Below, piece after piece: positions 1 to 10,299 of a stretch of DNA of 64,000 bases. Source of the stretch: Notamacropus eugenii (Eukaryota > Chordata > Mammalia > Diprotodontia > Macropodidae); NCBI RefSeq assembly GCF_028372415.1, contig NC_092876.1, forward strand, positions 60,164,385 to 60,228,384. Direction: 5' to 3'. The number at the start of each line of letters is the position of its first letter. The first letter of the stretch is position 1. The notes under the pieces were generated by a model. The model searched no databases and had not been told where the DNA came from. It was given only the letters and a program-made list of their open reading frames with translations. A program made the position numbers and the translations under genes.

Positions 1-360
1 AGAGAATATGACTTATCCACGTAGAAAGGAATTGTACCACCCCCTCCTTTCCCAGTTGTAGTGGATAGAAGTTCTGACCTATGAGAAAGGATAGAAATGG
101 TCCTTTCTTATAATGTCTTCCCAACAATACCTATGGAGAAGATAGATATGACTTTTAGGGTACAGCAACAATGAGAAATGATAGACAGAGGCATGGGACT
201 GAAGCAGCAGCTTCTGGGCAAGTGGGAAAGAGTTCCCCAAGTATGGAGCTATGGGAACCACAGTGATCTCATGGTGGCATATAGATTTCTGTGAAGTTAC
301 AGGACTGAGAGCTAGGATATAGGATATAGACTAGGATCCTGGATGTTGGGCCAGGGGAAT
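1..360. other. no recognisable feature
   Basis: AT-leaning single-copy-looking DNA. I see no open frame, repeat family or regulatory motif here. It runs straight into the purine tract that follows. Confidence 0.4.
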
Positions 361-430
361 AAGAGAAGAAAGAAAGAAAGAAAAAAAGAAAGAAAGAGAG
401 AGAGGAAGAAATGAAGAAAGAAAGAAAGAA

Positions 431-518
<88 letters not shown>

Positions 519-665
519 AGAAGGAAGGAAGGAAGGAAGGAAGGAAGGAAGGAAGGAAGGAAGAAGGAAAGAAAGAAGGAAGGAAGGAAAGAGAGAAAGA
601 AAGAAAGAGAAAGAAGGAAGGAAAGAAAGAAAGAGAGAAAAATAAAGAGAAAGAGAGAGAGAAAG
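361..665. repeat. GAAA/GGAA purine microsatellite
   Basis: About 300 bp of almost pure purine on the plus strand. It starts as GAAA units, passes through a GGAA block near 520-565 and returns to mixed GAAA/GAGA. Lysine/arginine-rich or phenylalanine/serine-rich translations of it are artefacts of the repeat. Confidence 0.97.
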
Positions 666-667
666 TT

Positions 668-780
668 GGTTGAGAGACCAGATGAAGAAACTGAGGCCCC
701 CAAAGATAAAATGATTTGGCCAAGGTTATACAGACAGTAAGTAGCAGAAGCAAGATTAAAACCAATTTCTGTAACATCTC
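668..780 (-). mobile_element. MIR-type SINE fragment
   Basis: Contains the antisense MIR core (gatgaagaaactgaggc, then tggccaaggttatacagac). The purine microsatellite abuts or has grown inside its left side, so the rest of the copy is lost. Confidence 0.65.
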
Positions 781-811
781 ACTATAACCTGCTTTCTTCA
801 CTACATTAGAA

Positions 812-945
812 CAGTGGTGTCACATTCAAATAAAAATGAATCCCTGAAAGAGATACATTGAGTTAGAAAACCACAAATAAACATTGTGTTGTATGGTATT
901 TTTATTTATTTTGTTAAATATTTCCCAATTACATCCCTACGCCCA
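812..945 (+). mobile_element. hAT-like nonautonomous DNA transposon, partial
   Basis: Starts with a cagtggtgtcacattcaa-like end and carries ttatttattttgttaaatat in the middle. A second, oppositely oriented relative lies at 23605-23808. The right end is truncated. The class call rests on recall of the family ends and is tentative. Confidence 0.45.
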
Positions 946-1065
946 ACAATGAGAGGGGCAAAATGAAAAGTAGGAGAGAGAAAAAGTATTTTTTTGTTCA
1001 TTGAAAAAATTAATTATGTTTTTTAAAGTGCACTAATCTAGAGTAAACATAAGGCATAAGGAGTA

Positions 1066-1335
1066 AAGATAAGGCAGCAAGATGGTACAATGGATGGTGT
1101 GGTGACTTGGAGTTAGGAACACCTGAGTTCAAATCTGGCCTCTGGCACTTATTGGTTATGTGACTCTGGACAAGTGACTTAATCTCTGTCTGCCTCAGTT
1201 TCTTCACCTATAAAATAGGGATTATCATAGTGCCTGTGTTGCAGGATTGTTGTGAGGATGAAATGAGACAATACTTATTAAGTGCTTAACACAGTGCCCA
1301 GCACATAGTAAGTACTTACTAAATCCTTCCTTCCT
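1066..1335 (+). mobile_element. MIR/THER1-type SINE, near full length
   Basis: Shows the whole series: tRNA-related head with B-box-like gagttcaaatc (1125-1140), conserved core (tgactctggacaagtgactt), cctcagtttcttcacctat, and the tail ending gcacatagtaagtacttactaaat. A short CCTT repeat follows at 1325-1355. Confidence 0.85.
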
Positions 1336-1589
1336 TCCTTCTCTCCTTCTTTCCTTCTTAAACAGATTGCTAGAATTCCTTTGCAGTCAGTGGATGCTTT
1401 CATAAGCTAAGGCCTCTAGGGTAAAAGTGATCTAGGGAAAAAAAGACTTGTTCCAGTTACTTTCTTGTGGACTCCTCTTTAATGCAGCAGTAACTTCTAG
1501 GACTATTTGTTAAATTAAAAGCACACTATATAGACTGAAACCTTGGTCCATACTTAATTCATGGTGGCACTTTGGAGGAGCATAGGCTA

Positions 1590-2130
1590 TTTTTTTCCAC
1601 TTAAAAGTATTTTCTTTTTTCCAATTACATGTAAAGATAGTCTTCAACATTCACTTTTATAAGATTTTGAGTTGAAAATTTTTTTTCCCTTTCTCCCTCT
1701 CCTCCTCCCTTTCCTCCCCCCTCCCCAAAATGGCAAACCATCTGACTTAAGCCATACATTCAGAATCATATTAAACCTATTTCCACATCAATTGTGTTAT
1801 GAAAGAAGAATCAGAACAAAAGTGGAAAACCATAAGAAAGAAAAGACAAAATAAAGAGTGAAAATAATATCCTTCAATCTGTGTTCACACTCTATAGTTC
1901 TTTCTCTGGAGGGGGATAGCATTTTCCATCATGAGTTTTCTTGAATTATCTTAGATCCTTGCATTGCTGAGAAGAGCCAAGTCTATCAAAGTTGGTCATG
2001 GAACATTGTGGTTGTTACTTGTACAATGTTCTCCTGGTTCTGATCACTTCACGCAACATCAATTCATCTAAGTCTTTCCAGATTTTTCTGAAATTCACTG
2101 AGCAGGGGGCATTTGTTTCTAAGATTGGAC
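1590..2130 (-). mobile_element. LINE-1 3' end, 5'-truncated
   Basis: Matches the L1 3' UTR and ORF2 C-terminal coding DNA seen in antisense in the longer copies of this window: the poly-pyrimidine stretch near 1690, tctttctctggaggg, gtacaatgttctcctggttc and tctttccagatttttctgaa. Confidence 0.85.
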
Positions 2131-2184
2131 TTATTACCTAAGTGTAGCCACCTTGATCTCCCAGTCATGCCTACAACCCATCCA

Positions 2185-2400
2185 AGTCAAATTAATAAAG
2201 ATTTATTAAGCATCTAGTATGTTAGGGATCAGGTGACTCTCAAAGATGATAAGGTATAGAGCAGGTGCCAATCTTGTTTCTTCACTCAGAGGTCCCAACA
2301 CCTATGAAATTGTAGGTCTGGTCCAGAGAATGTGATGAATACTAGATTAGGCGATGAGAATACAAAAACAAAAATAAAATATTCCCTGTCCTAGAGGTGT
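2185..2400 (-). mobile_element. L2-clade LINE 3' end, decayed
   Basis: The antisense L2 terminus (aaagatttattaagcatctagtatg) and ttccctgtcctagaggtgta are present, but the middle is not alignable by eye. It may be two pieces. Confidence 0.4.
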
Positions 2401-2469
2401 AAATAGAGTCACATTCTGCCTTTCCACTCTGTTCTCTACTATCCTCAGTTATCTTAACATCCATGTAAA

Positions 2470-2645
2470 TCTCAGAGCTGAGATTTAGAGCTGGGAGGGA
2501 CCTAAGGGATTATCTAATTTCTTCATTTTACAGATGAGGAAACTGAGGCTCTAAGAGGTTGAATGACTTACTCAAGGTCACATAGGCAATAAATTACAGA
2601 ACAAGGATTCAAACCCTGGTCTTCTGGTTCTCAATCTAGTATTTT
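2470..2645 (-). mobile_element. MIR-type SINE
   Basis: Antisense MIR: gagctgggagggacctaa, acagatgaggaaactgaggc, ctcaaggtcacataggcaa, ggattcaaaccctggtcttc. It abuts the next SINE, which lies in the opposite orientation. Confidence 0.85.
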
Positions 2646-2895
2646 AGAGGCAGTTAGAACAATGGATAGAGTACTGGTCCTGGAGTCAGGGTAGACCTGA
2701 GTACAAATCCAATCTCAGATGCTTAATAGTTGCGTGACATTGGGTAGGTCACTTAATCTCAGCTTCCTCAAATGTAAAATGGGAATAGTAACAACTCCCA
2801 GGGTTGTTGTGAAGATCAAATGAGGTAATGTGTGCTTAGCAGAGTGCCTGGAACATAGTAGGCATTCTATAAACGCTAGCTTTTATTATTATTAG
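2646..2895 (+). mobile_element. MIR/THER1-type SINE, near full length
   Basis: Head gaggcagttagaacaatgga, promoter-like acctgagtacaaatcca, core ttgggtaggtcacttaatct, tail gcctggaacatagtaggcat, then a TTA-rich end. Together with the preceding copy it forms a head-to-head SINE pair. Confidence 0.85.
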
Positions 2896-3109
2896 TCTCT
2901 TTGCATGGTATTGAATCCTCTCCTTGTCCTAGACTTCAAGATCCCCAGTTCCAATGCAGTGCTTTCTAGATCCAGGGATGAAGCAGTCCTATTGGTCCAA
3001 TACATGGCAGATTCATGCCATTGAATTCCGTATTGGTTCTCAGTATGGCTCAATAATTCTCTCATTCTCCCATTTTCTCCCTCATGCTCTTAACTCATCA
3101 GTGGTTCCA

Positions 3110-4395
3110 GGAACCACAAGCATTTGTGAAGGGCTTACTCTGTGTCAGGCATGGTGCTAAATATGAAGAAAGTTACAAAAATGTTCTATGCCCTAAAGTG
3201 CAGTCACATGGAGGAGACAGGCTGCAAACAAATTTATACATATATGCAGGTTAATGTGTGTTTGCATATGTGCATGTAAACAGGTATGCCTATGAACATC
3301 TGATACACGATACAATAATGATACAAAAAAGTCAAAAACTCAAGAAGTTTATATTTGAATGGGGGAAATAACATACAAATAGTAATGTGTATATATTATG
3401 CACATGTATACATATGTTAACATGTTTATTTAGCTACAGACCTATATATGCAATACAGGTGTTTGCATTTATACATTCACATGTGTATGTATATTTTATT
3501 CTTTTATATGAGTGTTTGTATGTATACATATGTTTATATTTCTCTTTAGAGCTAATCTCGCAGGGAAGACTGCAGGTGGGGAAGGAAGATTTTTTTTTAT
3601 TTTATTTTTCTAAAGCTTAAATACATAATAAGAAAAGAAACATAAACTTAAATATTAAAACAAATAAAAAATAAGAAACAATGTACACAGGCAGGAATAT
3701 ACTGCTACACAGCAAGAGAGGATTCAAAACATATAGCCATAAATTTCCATTTCAAGAAACCCTTATGTAATAAATACTATGTGTCGTGTTGAGAGCTATC
3801 CATCTTTCCTTTGCTTCCTTGTAAGTTTTCTTTCATTCTCATCTGTACACTTTCTACTTTGTTCTTTTTCCCCCTTGCCAGAGGGCTACAGTTAGGAGTG
3901 GATATATACATATATGCATACAAACATACACATATAAACACATATTTTCCCTAAAAAATTCTACTTTTGATACTTGTGTTATGTTTGTGCATTTCTTATT
4001 TCCTATCCCTCCTCACTCCTCCCCTTCACTTCTGCCTGCTACCTTGCCTTCCTATTACTTAACCTACTCCCCACCTCCAAGAATCCCTCCCTTATTCTCC
4101 CATTCCTATTAATCTAAGCCTCCTTCTATACCTCTCCTTTGACCTATTCCCCCACCCTCCCCTCTAAAAATCCTTCCCTTATCCTCTCAGGGAATCAAGA
4201 CTTTTTGCAGTACATAGGATTTGAGCTGATTCTTGAAGGAATCTAGGATCACCAAATGAACAGGTGAACAGGCTGGGCATTCCAGACACAGCAAACAGCC
4301 AGAGAAAAGGCATGGAGTCCAGAGATGGAGTCATGTCATATGTGAGAAACAATTAAAAAGCAAGTATGACTGGATTTTGGAATACATGGAAGATA
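3110..4395 (-). mobile_element. L2-clade LINE 3' region, split by an L1-like insert
   Basis: 3110-3540 holds the antisense terminus (gtcaggcatggtgctaaata, gaagtttatatttgaatgg). 4195-4395 resumes with gatttgagctgattcttgaa and gggcattccagacacagcaa. An AT-rich TACATA block (about 3385-3530) and the insert at 3575-4194 interrupt it. Confidence 0.6.
3575..4194 (-). mobile_element. L1-like 3' fragment, older subfamily
   Basis: Begins with a poly-T run, expected for a poly(A) tail on the minus strand. AT-rich DNA and a long pyrimidine-rich block (about 4000-4190) follow, as in L1 untranslated regions. No coding frame survives, so the family call is by texture and recall. Confidence 0.4.
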
Positions 4396-4902
4396 GCCAA
4401 ATGTGAGAACACTAGTCTAACATGTCTGGCTCACTCTCTCTGAACTAGGAAGGCTCCATCTGCCTCAGGGTTCCAGGGGGTAAACCTGAGGGTTTGGGAG
4501 CATTTCTCCTCTATGGCCATTGACTTGAGCCCCCATCAGATGTTTCCCTCATTATTAGGGGCCCTGATCATTATCCATTTAACATTAAATTGCTTTCACA
4601 AAGGAATTTTTACTTCAAAGATACATCAAGAACAAGAACACAAGTATTTCCTACAGTGCCTCCAGGATATATTCTCCTCTAGACCTTTTTTGTCTCTGGG
4701 GAAGTATGCTGAAAACTTAGCTCACTCCCACATGGCATTGGTCCCACCAAGTTCATGTCCCAAATTTGGCATAAATGCCACATAAATTCACAAATTGTTC
4801 TCTCAGTGTCTGCTGGCTTGGGACCAGAAGTTGTTTCTCACTCCTTAGAGATTTCATGGCACTTAGCTACAAAAATACCTGATGCAGATGTCCTTTCCAG
4901 AT
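4396..4902. other. no recognisable feature
   Basis: Unique-looking DNA. Short open frames exist on the plus strand, but none shows conserved-looking composition or splice sites. Confidence 0.4.
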
Positions 4903-5095
4903 CCCTGGAAGGAAGGGAGGGAGGAAGGGAGGAAGGGAAGGAAAGGAAGGAAGAAAGGGAGAGAAGAATGAAGGAACAAAGGAAGGAAAGAGCAAAGGAA
5001 GGAAGGAAGGAAGGAAGGAAGGAAGGAAGGAAGGAAGGAAGGAAGGAAGGAAGGAAGGAAGGAAGGAAGGAAAGAAGAAGGAAGGAAAGAAGGAG
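4903..5095. repeat. GGAA purine microsatellite
   Basis: About 190 bp of almost uninterrupted purines dominated by GGAA units, purest at 5000-5070. It adjoins an L2 3' end on its right. Confidence 0.97.
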
Positions 5096-5225
5096 GGGAA
5101 TATGTATAAATTAAATACTTATTATATGCCAGACACTGTGCTAAGTGCTAGGAGTATAAATACAAGTAAAAAGGAAGACAACACCTGCCTTCAAGGATCT
5201 TATATTCTGACAGGGGAAGACAACA
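5096..5225 (-). mobile_element. L2-clade LINE 3' end
   Basis: Antisense terminus: ttattatatgccagacactg, gctaagtgctaggagtataa, cttcaaggatcttatattct. It stops at about 5225. Confidence 0.75.
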
Positions 5226-5728
5226 TCCAAGGGAGATGAAAAGTGGAGAGAGGGGAGAGACAGATGGAGACCCCGGCAGAAGCATGGCTTTGAATTCCAA
5301 AAAGTTAGGGCCTAGGTTGGGAGAGGCAGCCCAGACTCAGAATGTCCACAACATAGAGGCTCCAGGAGGAATTCACCAATGAGAGAAGGGTGATGTGTCT
5401 TGCCAGGGTTATTCCAGATAAGTAGGTCCCTGGAGTGGGAAGCTGTTCTAGAGGGAGGAGGGCTCCAACACTGAGAGAAGTTCCAGAACAAGGCAGAAGC
5501 AGAGGGAGCAAGGTGTTGAAAATCAAGAACAAGGTTAGACGCGGACTCCAAGGGTTCCTTTCACAAACAAATGCAGAGGCCAAGAACCAAGGCACTCCTT
5601 GGGTCATGTGGCCTCAGAGTGGTCAATGACCTCAGGGCCTTCCTCCTTACAGGATGAACTCTTGGTGGATACCATGGATGAAGGAGTTGCTGAATAAGGC
5701 CAAAAGATGTGGGTGTAGTGGACAGATG
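5226..5728. other. unassigned segment
   Basis: Moderately GC-rich DNA with overlapping open frames on both strands. None is recognisable. I could not match it to L2, L1 or a SINE. It ends at a TG repeat. Confidence 0.35.
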
Positions 5729-5783
5729 TACGTGAGTGTGTGTGGGTGTGTATGAGTGTGAGTATATGTGTGTGTGAGTGTGT

Positions 5784-5814
<31 letters not shown>
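5729..5814. repeat. TG-rich microsatellite
   Basis: GTGTGAGT-interrupted (TG)n. It lies directly at the 3' end of the 7SL pseudogene and may have arisen from its tail. Confidence 0.95.
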
Positions 5815-5815
<1 letters not shown>

Positions 5816-6916
5816 TGAGACTAGGTTGCTCTATCTCTCCCAAACTGGAAGTATAGCAACCACACACAAGGTGATTTTCCCAAAAGCTTTGACCAGCTCT
5901 ATTCCTGACTTGGGCTGGTTAGCTCCTCCTTAGGTAGCCTGGTGGTACTCCTCCTGGGGTCTCACCATATTGGCAGCAATATAGTACATAGTACTAGTAT
6001 AGTATATAGTATGTATCCTATATATATATTATATCCTTCCATAATTCCTTCCTTCCTTCCTTTCTTCCTTTCTTCCTTCCTTCCTTTCTCCCTTCCTCCC
6101 TTCATTCCTTCTCTCCTCTGGTGGCATGGTCTTCTTTGGCAATGAAGAATGAACACAACCCTGTGAGTAGACCAGCTGCCTGAAACTCAGCTACTCCACT
6201 CCTGTCTGCTCCACCTGCTTCCTTCTCCTCTCCAAAGGAAGGGAAATTTAAGATGCCCAGTTGACTTGGTTTTACTGGCGAGATTCCTTTTTCCTTTCCT
6301 TTCCTTTCCGAAAATCTTAAACCTATTGCATTCTGAAGCTCTGACACCACAGGGCCCCTGCCTAAGGGCTCTTCTGGACCCTCCTGGCTTAAGAGTGATT
6401 ATCAATAGTAACTGTTGTTTCCCACCCAGCCTGATGTCTTTCTTTTTCTTTGCCTCATTAAAGGGGTCATGCCCTGGCTACTTCTTAAACAGGCCTGTTC
6501 AATCAGTGGGTGTTACCTCGCCCTACATGAGTACCTGTGGATCCTGGGTCATCTCCAGTCATCCTAATGAATATCTTCTGGTCACTGGATTCAGATAGCT
6601 CTGGAGGAGACGTGAGGCTGGTGACCTGCACAGCCCTCCCTCACACAAAACAAGGTCATGTGCAAGTCATGTCATCATTTCTCTGATGGCATGGTCTTCT
6701 TTGGCAACCAAGAACGAACATAATCCTTCCTCCCTCTCTTCCCCTCCCTCCCTCCCCTTCTTCCTTCCTTCCTAGTATAGTGTATAGTACTTAGTATAGA
6801 CACCAAACTTATTTTAGTTTTACTGGAGCTCAGTGCTCCTGAACTCAAGGGATCCACTAGCCCCAGCCTCCCCTACTTGGAAGCAAGGACTTCAGGCATG
6901 TGCTACCTTGCCCAGA
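5815..6916 (-). pseudogene. RN7SL: 7SL (SRP RNA) retropseudogene, split by a 760-bp insertion
   Basis: Antisense 7SL RNA can be followed through both domains. 5816-5890 matches its 3' end (gagac, then tcccaaactgga). 5891-5990 matches the S domain (ctccttaggtagcctggtgg and tcaccatattgg). 6786-6916 matches the Alu domain (tacttagtatagacacc, ctcctgaactcaaggga, cagcctccc, ending tgcccag). The S domain marks it as a 7SL copy and not an Alu-type SINE. Uninterrupted it would be about 300 nt, close to real 7SL. Divergence of roughly a quarter, judged by eye against the human RNA, and the insertion argue for a dead copy. A duplicated AT-rich target (5994-6011 and 6772-6789) flanks the insertion. Confidence 0.85.
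6012..6771 (+). mobile_element. composite RTE-tailed SINE insertion inside the 7SL pseudogene
   Basis: Bounded by near-identical 18-bp copies of ctagtatagt(a/g)tatagta. It holds a TTCC repeat (6035-6115) and the module tctgatggcatggtcttctt twice (6115-6158 and 6679-6722). An unassigned body (6160-6535) lies between, and a CTTCC-rich tail closes it (6723-6771). The second module begins near 6535 (gggtcatctccagtcatcct) and equals the 3' half of the complete SINE at 42820-43136. Confidence 0.7.
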
Positions 6917-7149
6917 TCTACAGGTCTTTTTGAATGCTTCTACATCCCAAGAATCTCCCTTTAATCAATCCGTTATCCTGCCAGATACAGTCACAAAATA
7001 TCTACACATGCTCTACAATCTCTCCAAGGCCTTTCCCTTTCATATCAGCTAAGTTCTCACAGAAGCAAGCTCCTCAGCACCCTCTATGCAGAGAGGATGC
7101 ATCAACGGAACAAGGTGAGGGGATCTGGCCATTATGCAGAATCCCATTG

Positions 7150-7347
7150 CACTGGAAATATAGGAAAGGGGCAGGCTGAGAAAGGTTCTAAAGCCAAGCA
7201 GAACACTTTGTATTTAATCCTGAGGTAGTCACCAGAGTTGATTGAGAAGGAGGAAGTGATGTGGTCAAGCCTGCATTTTAGGACGATCACTTTGGCAGCT
7301 GAGTGGAGGCTGGACTGTGTGGAGAGTCTGAAGGTAGGGGAGATCAA
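7150..7347 (-). mobile_element. L2-clade LINE, RT C-terminal fragment
   Basis: The minus-strand frame reads SSLHSAAKVIVLKCRLDHI, the conserved region after the reverse transcriptase core in this L2-clade family. The plus strand shows gaagtgatgtggtcaagcct. The 230 bp to its left (6920-7150) show nothing. Confidence 0.75.
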
Positions 7348-7589
7348 CCAGCTGGGTTACGATGGGAGGCATCAGGCTGGGTGAGTGGGTGAGTGGATGG
7401 GGAAACTGTTGGAAAGACAGAAATGACTACATATTTCTTTTTTCCTTAAACCAAACCTCTACTTTTTCACAATTCTCAGTGAATAACCTCACCTTCTTTT
7501 GTATGGAGAAGACCTTTCAGTCCCATGCCCATTCCCTCACCTTTACTTCATGATGGTTCCTATTTCCTGTCCCTACTGAGGAAGGGAAA

Positions 7590-7840
7590 AGGCATTTTAA
7601 GTGCCTACTTTGAACGACATTGTGCTAAGTGCTTTTACAATTATCTAATTTGATTCTCACAACAACCCTAGGAGGTAGGTGCTATTATTATCCCCATTTC
7701 ACAGTTGAGGGAGTTGAGGCAAACAGGGTTGATTGACTTGCCCAGGGTCACACAGCTAATGTGTGTCAGAGGCCAAATGTGAACTCAGGTCTCTCTGACT
7801 CCAGGCTCAGAGCACTATCCACTGGTTTCACTTGTGAGGT
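7590..7840 (-). mobile_element. MIR-type SINE, near full length
   Basis: Antisense MIR from aagtgcctactttgaacgac through ctcacaacaaccctaggagg, cccagggtcacacagctaat and agagcactatccactggttt. One of the better preserved MIRs here. Confidence 0.88.
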
Positions 7841-8384
7841 AGAAGGGGTGAGAGTTGGGGAAAGGAAGCAAATGAGCTGAAATTCAGAGCAAGCCTCTTA
7901 GGTCCAGTCCCAAATATTCATTAGGAGAACTAGGATTCTCTCCCCTTGGACATGGGGCTCACATTTTAAACCTGTGCTCTAAGAATGCTAAGAGGAATCT
8001 TGGAAATCAGCTTTTAAGGGTTCCACACCCTCTTGTCCAGGATTTATAAATTCCAGTGCCAACATGCCAATGTTACCTTGCCAAAACTCATTACCAAAGA
8101 CTGGTCACTTCAGTCTGCGTCTGCTTCCTCATTCTTCCCTTTAGTCTCAATGGGACTTTTTTTTAACCACTTTGCCATTCTATTCTTTCAGCCTTCTCAC
8201 CCTGGAAGATCTCTCTTCCCTTAGGGTTCCATTGTCTTCTTAGTGAGTCTCTCCCAGAACCTCCACTTTGACAACATGCCCAAGCCAGCCATGTTCGCTC
8301 CCACAGTTCTGCTCTTTGTTCTTTGACCTTCTCCACTGTCCCCTCGAGGTACTCCCACAGCCACCCTCCTCTGCTTTTTAGCTC
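7841..8384. other. no clear feature
   Basis: Pyrimidine-rich, unique-looking. The right part (8200-8384) may be divergent L2 leading into the recognisable L2 end, but I cannot align it. Confidence 0.35.
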
Positions 8385-8515
8385 CCTCTTGGTGTTGTCT
8401 TCCCCTTTACATGGTTAGGTTCTTGAGGGCAGGACTCTTTTTTGGCTTTTGTTTCTATCCCTAGCATTTTGCACTGGCTGGCTTAATAAATAGTAACTTG
8501 TCGACTTGATTATCC
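8385..8515 (+). mobile_element. L2-clade LINE 3' terminus
   Basis: Sense-strand L2 end: gttaggttcttgagggcagg, tttctatccctagcattttg, then ggcttaataaatagtaactt. Confidence 0.75.
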
Positions 8516-8549
8516 AAATTAAATATGACACCCTTGCAGTATATGCAGG

Positions 8550-8770
8550 GCCTGAACTCAACAAGACTCATCTTCCTGAGTTCAAATCCAGCCTCTGACA
8601 TTTACTAGCTGTGTGACCCTGCACAAGTCACTTTATCCTGTTTGTCTCAGTTTCCCCATCTATTAAATGAGCTGGAGAAGGAAATGGCAAACCACTCCAG
8701 TATCTTTACTAAGAAAACCCCACATGGGATCATGAAGAGTTGGACACAACTGAAGTGATTGAACATGCAC
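8550..8770 (+). mobile_element. marsupial MON1/WSINE-type SINE, 5'-damaged
   Basis: Core cctgagttcaaatccagcct and gctgtgtgaccctgcacaag, then the family's own 3' part: ctggagaaggaaatggcaaa, tcatgaagagttggacacaa. The same 3' part recurs at 12736, 26690 and 30872. Confidence 0.85.
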
Positions 8771-8955
8771 TGGCATTTTGCTAAGAGCTGGGGACACAAA
8801 AAGAGGCAAAAGACAGTTCCTGCCCTTCAGGAGCTTATAATCTAGTGGGGGGGGAGGGGGAAGATGGCAACAAATACGTACAAAACATGCTATATGCAGA
8901 ATCAATTGAAACTAATTAATAGATGAGGTATTAGAGTTAAGAAGGATTGTTGGAT
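8771..8955 (-). mobile_element. L2-clade LINE 3' end
   Basis: Antisense terminus: gctaagagctggggacacaa, ttcctgcccttcaggagctt, followed by a G-rich run and acgtacaaaacatgctatat. Confidence 0.75.
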
Positions 8956-9821
8956 TGAATTGGGTCCTAATTTTTAATATAGTAACAAACTGTATTTGTT
9001 GATCTGGACTTTTGCTCATATCATGCCCTACTCCTCCATTCTACTCTCTCTCCCTCTGCCTGCTGAGTATCTGCCCATCCAACTCAACTCAAATACCTCC
9101 CACTGTAGGAAGGCTTTGGGACCTCTAGCTTCTTCTCAGGTATGGTGTATTGAGCTAATTTAAAACCTTGTCCTGAGCCCCTACTGGTGCCATTTCTTTG
9201 ACATATCATAGAAAGGAGATGTTAAGCCATGAAGCAAAAGACATTAGGGCAGAAGAGCAAAGTAAATAACAAGAAATTGAATCAGGCAGCAAATGTACTC
9301 TGCATCCATACACAAAATAGATGCCATTTCCCATCACTCCATGGAAGTGACATCAATATTATTCCTTATTTCCCCTGCTTCCCTTACCATTGAAGGAGAA
9401 GGGTGTCATTAGCTCAGCCTCAGTTGCACCATGGTAAAGCTGAGGATCTAATGCTGTCTGACTCTTAAAATTTCTTTCCTTCCAGGTTTAGGCAGTTAGG
9501 CCATAGCAACAGTGATGCCCTGGAATCAGGTTCCCTCTCAATGTGACTCTGGAATCATCTTGCCACAGTCAAGCTACCACTCTCTGCTGCTCTTCCTGTG
9601 TTTACCCCTGCTCTCTAAATCCCCTGCCAGCTTCTCCTCTCTCCAACTGCCCACAGTTCTCATGCTGTTCAACTCCAGGTCCCTCTTCTCTCTTGATATG
9701 TCTTCTCTTTTCCAAGTTTGAATTAAGGGCAGGGGCCATCTTTGCCTATGTTACATAATATGGATATTTCTATATTTTCTATATTTGTATCTCACCACCC
9801 TCCCAGATGATTAACTCTCTG
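8956..9821. other. mostly unassigned, faint L2 traces
   Basis: 9060-9130 (aactcaactcaaatacctcc, aggaaggctttgggac) and 9600-9760 resemble sense-strand L2 3' DNA. The rest, including 9180-9500, shows nothing I recognise. Confidence 0.35.
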
Positions 9822-10005
9822 AAAGCATTTGTAGCACAGTGGAGAGAGCACAGGATTCCAGGTCAGAGAATTTGCTTCTGGCTCTGCCATCAGGGTAACT
9901 TTGGGCAAGTCATCTGACTTCTCTGAGCCTCTGTTTCCTCTTCTGTAAAATGAGGGTGAGTGGAAATGAGTGATAAAGTCCCTTTGGATCTTGAGCTATG
10001 AACTA
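9822..10005 (+). mobile_element. MIR-type SINE
   Basis: Sense MIR: tagcacagtggagagagcac, ttgggcaagtcatctgactt, gcctctgtttcctcttctgt. It ends with the class-typical tgagctatgaacta. Confidence 0.8.
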
Positions 10006-10044
10006 GGAAGAGCAGGGACCCTTATAAGCCTGGGATTCTTCCTC

Positions 10045-10110
10045 TCCCAACACACAGTGCTCTGTACATAGTAATATCTGTTGAATGAATGAATTAATGC
10101 ATGTGTGAAT
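10045..10110 (+). mobile_element. L2/MIR 3' terminal scrap
   Basis: gctctgtacatagtaatatc followed by tgttgaatgaatgaat, the common LINE-2 terminus. The piece is too short to assign to a subfamily. Confidence 0.5.
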
Positions 10111-10269
10111 GGAGGTACTTTATTGGTGCAAAGATGAGAGGAAGAGGTGAGCTGAGAATTACAAGTGGGCAAATCCACTGTGTGTAGACTAGCATGATGC
10201 ATGATTTCTTACAGTTCTATCTTGGCAACACAGTTCATTTAGGGGTCTTCTAACTGGATTGCTCTTGAG

Positions 10270-10296
10270 TGACGTCATAGCTGGCACCATGGCAAC
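10270..10296 (+). promoter_or_regulatory. consensus CRE next to an RFX X-box
   Basis: A perfect palindromic cAMP-response element, TGACGTCA (10270-10277), lies 5 bp from GGCACCATGGCAAC (10283-10296). The latter holds a perfect ATGGCAAC half-site of the RFX X-box and a degenerate other half. CREB/CREM and RFX sites co-occur in promoters of testis and ciliary genes and in MHC class II promoters. That is family knowledge; function here is inferred. A splice-donor-like sequence lies 160 bp downstream. Confidence 0.55.
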
Positions 10297-10299
10297 ACC

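Noticed and set aside
411-740. 109-codon Lys/Arg/Glu-rich frame and its Phe/Ser antisense partners
   Set aside because: Pure translation of the GAAA/GGAA microsatellite; no independent coding evidence.
4755-5114. 119-codon frame ending in Glu/Gly/Arg/Lys repeats
   Set aside because: Second half is the GGAA repeat; the first half has no recognisable domain.
5815-6916. Alu-type SINE
   Set aside because: The S domain of 7SL is present, which Alu and B1 lack; it is a 7SL copy.
10270-10296. MHC class II-type S-X-Y promoter module
   Set aside because: CRE and X-box are present, but spacing differs from X1-X2 and no ATTGG Y box or S box is at the expected distance.
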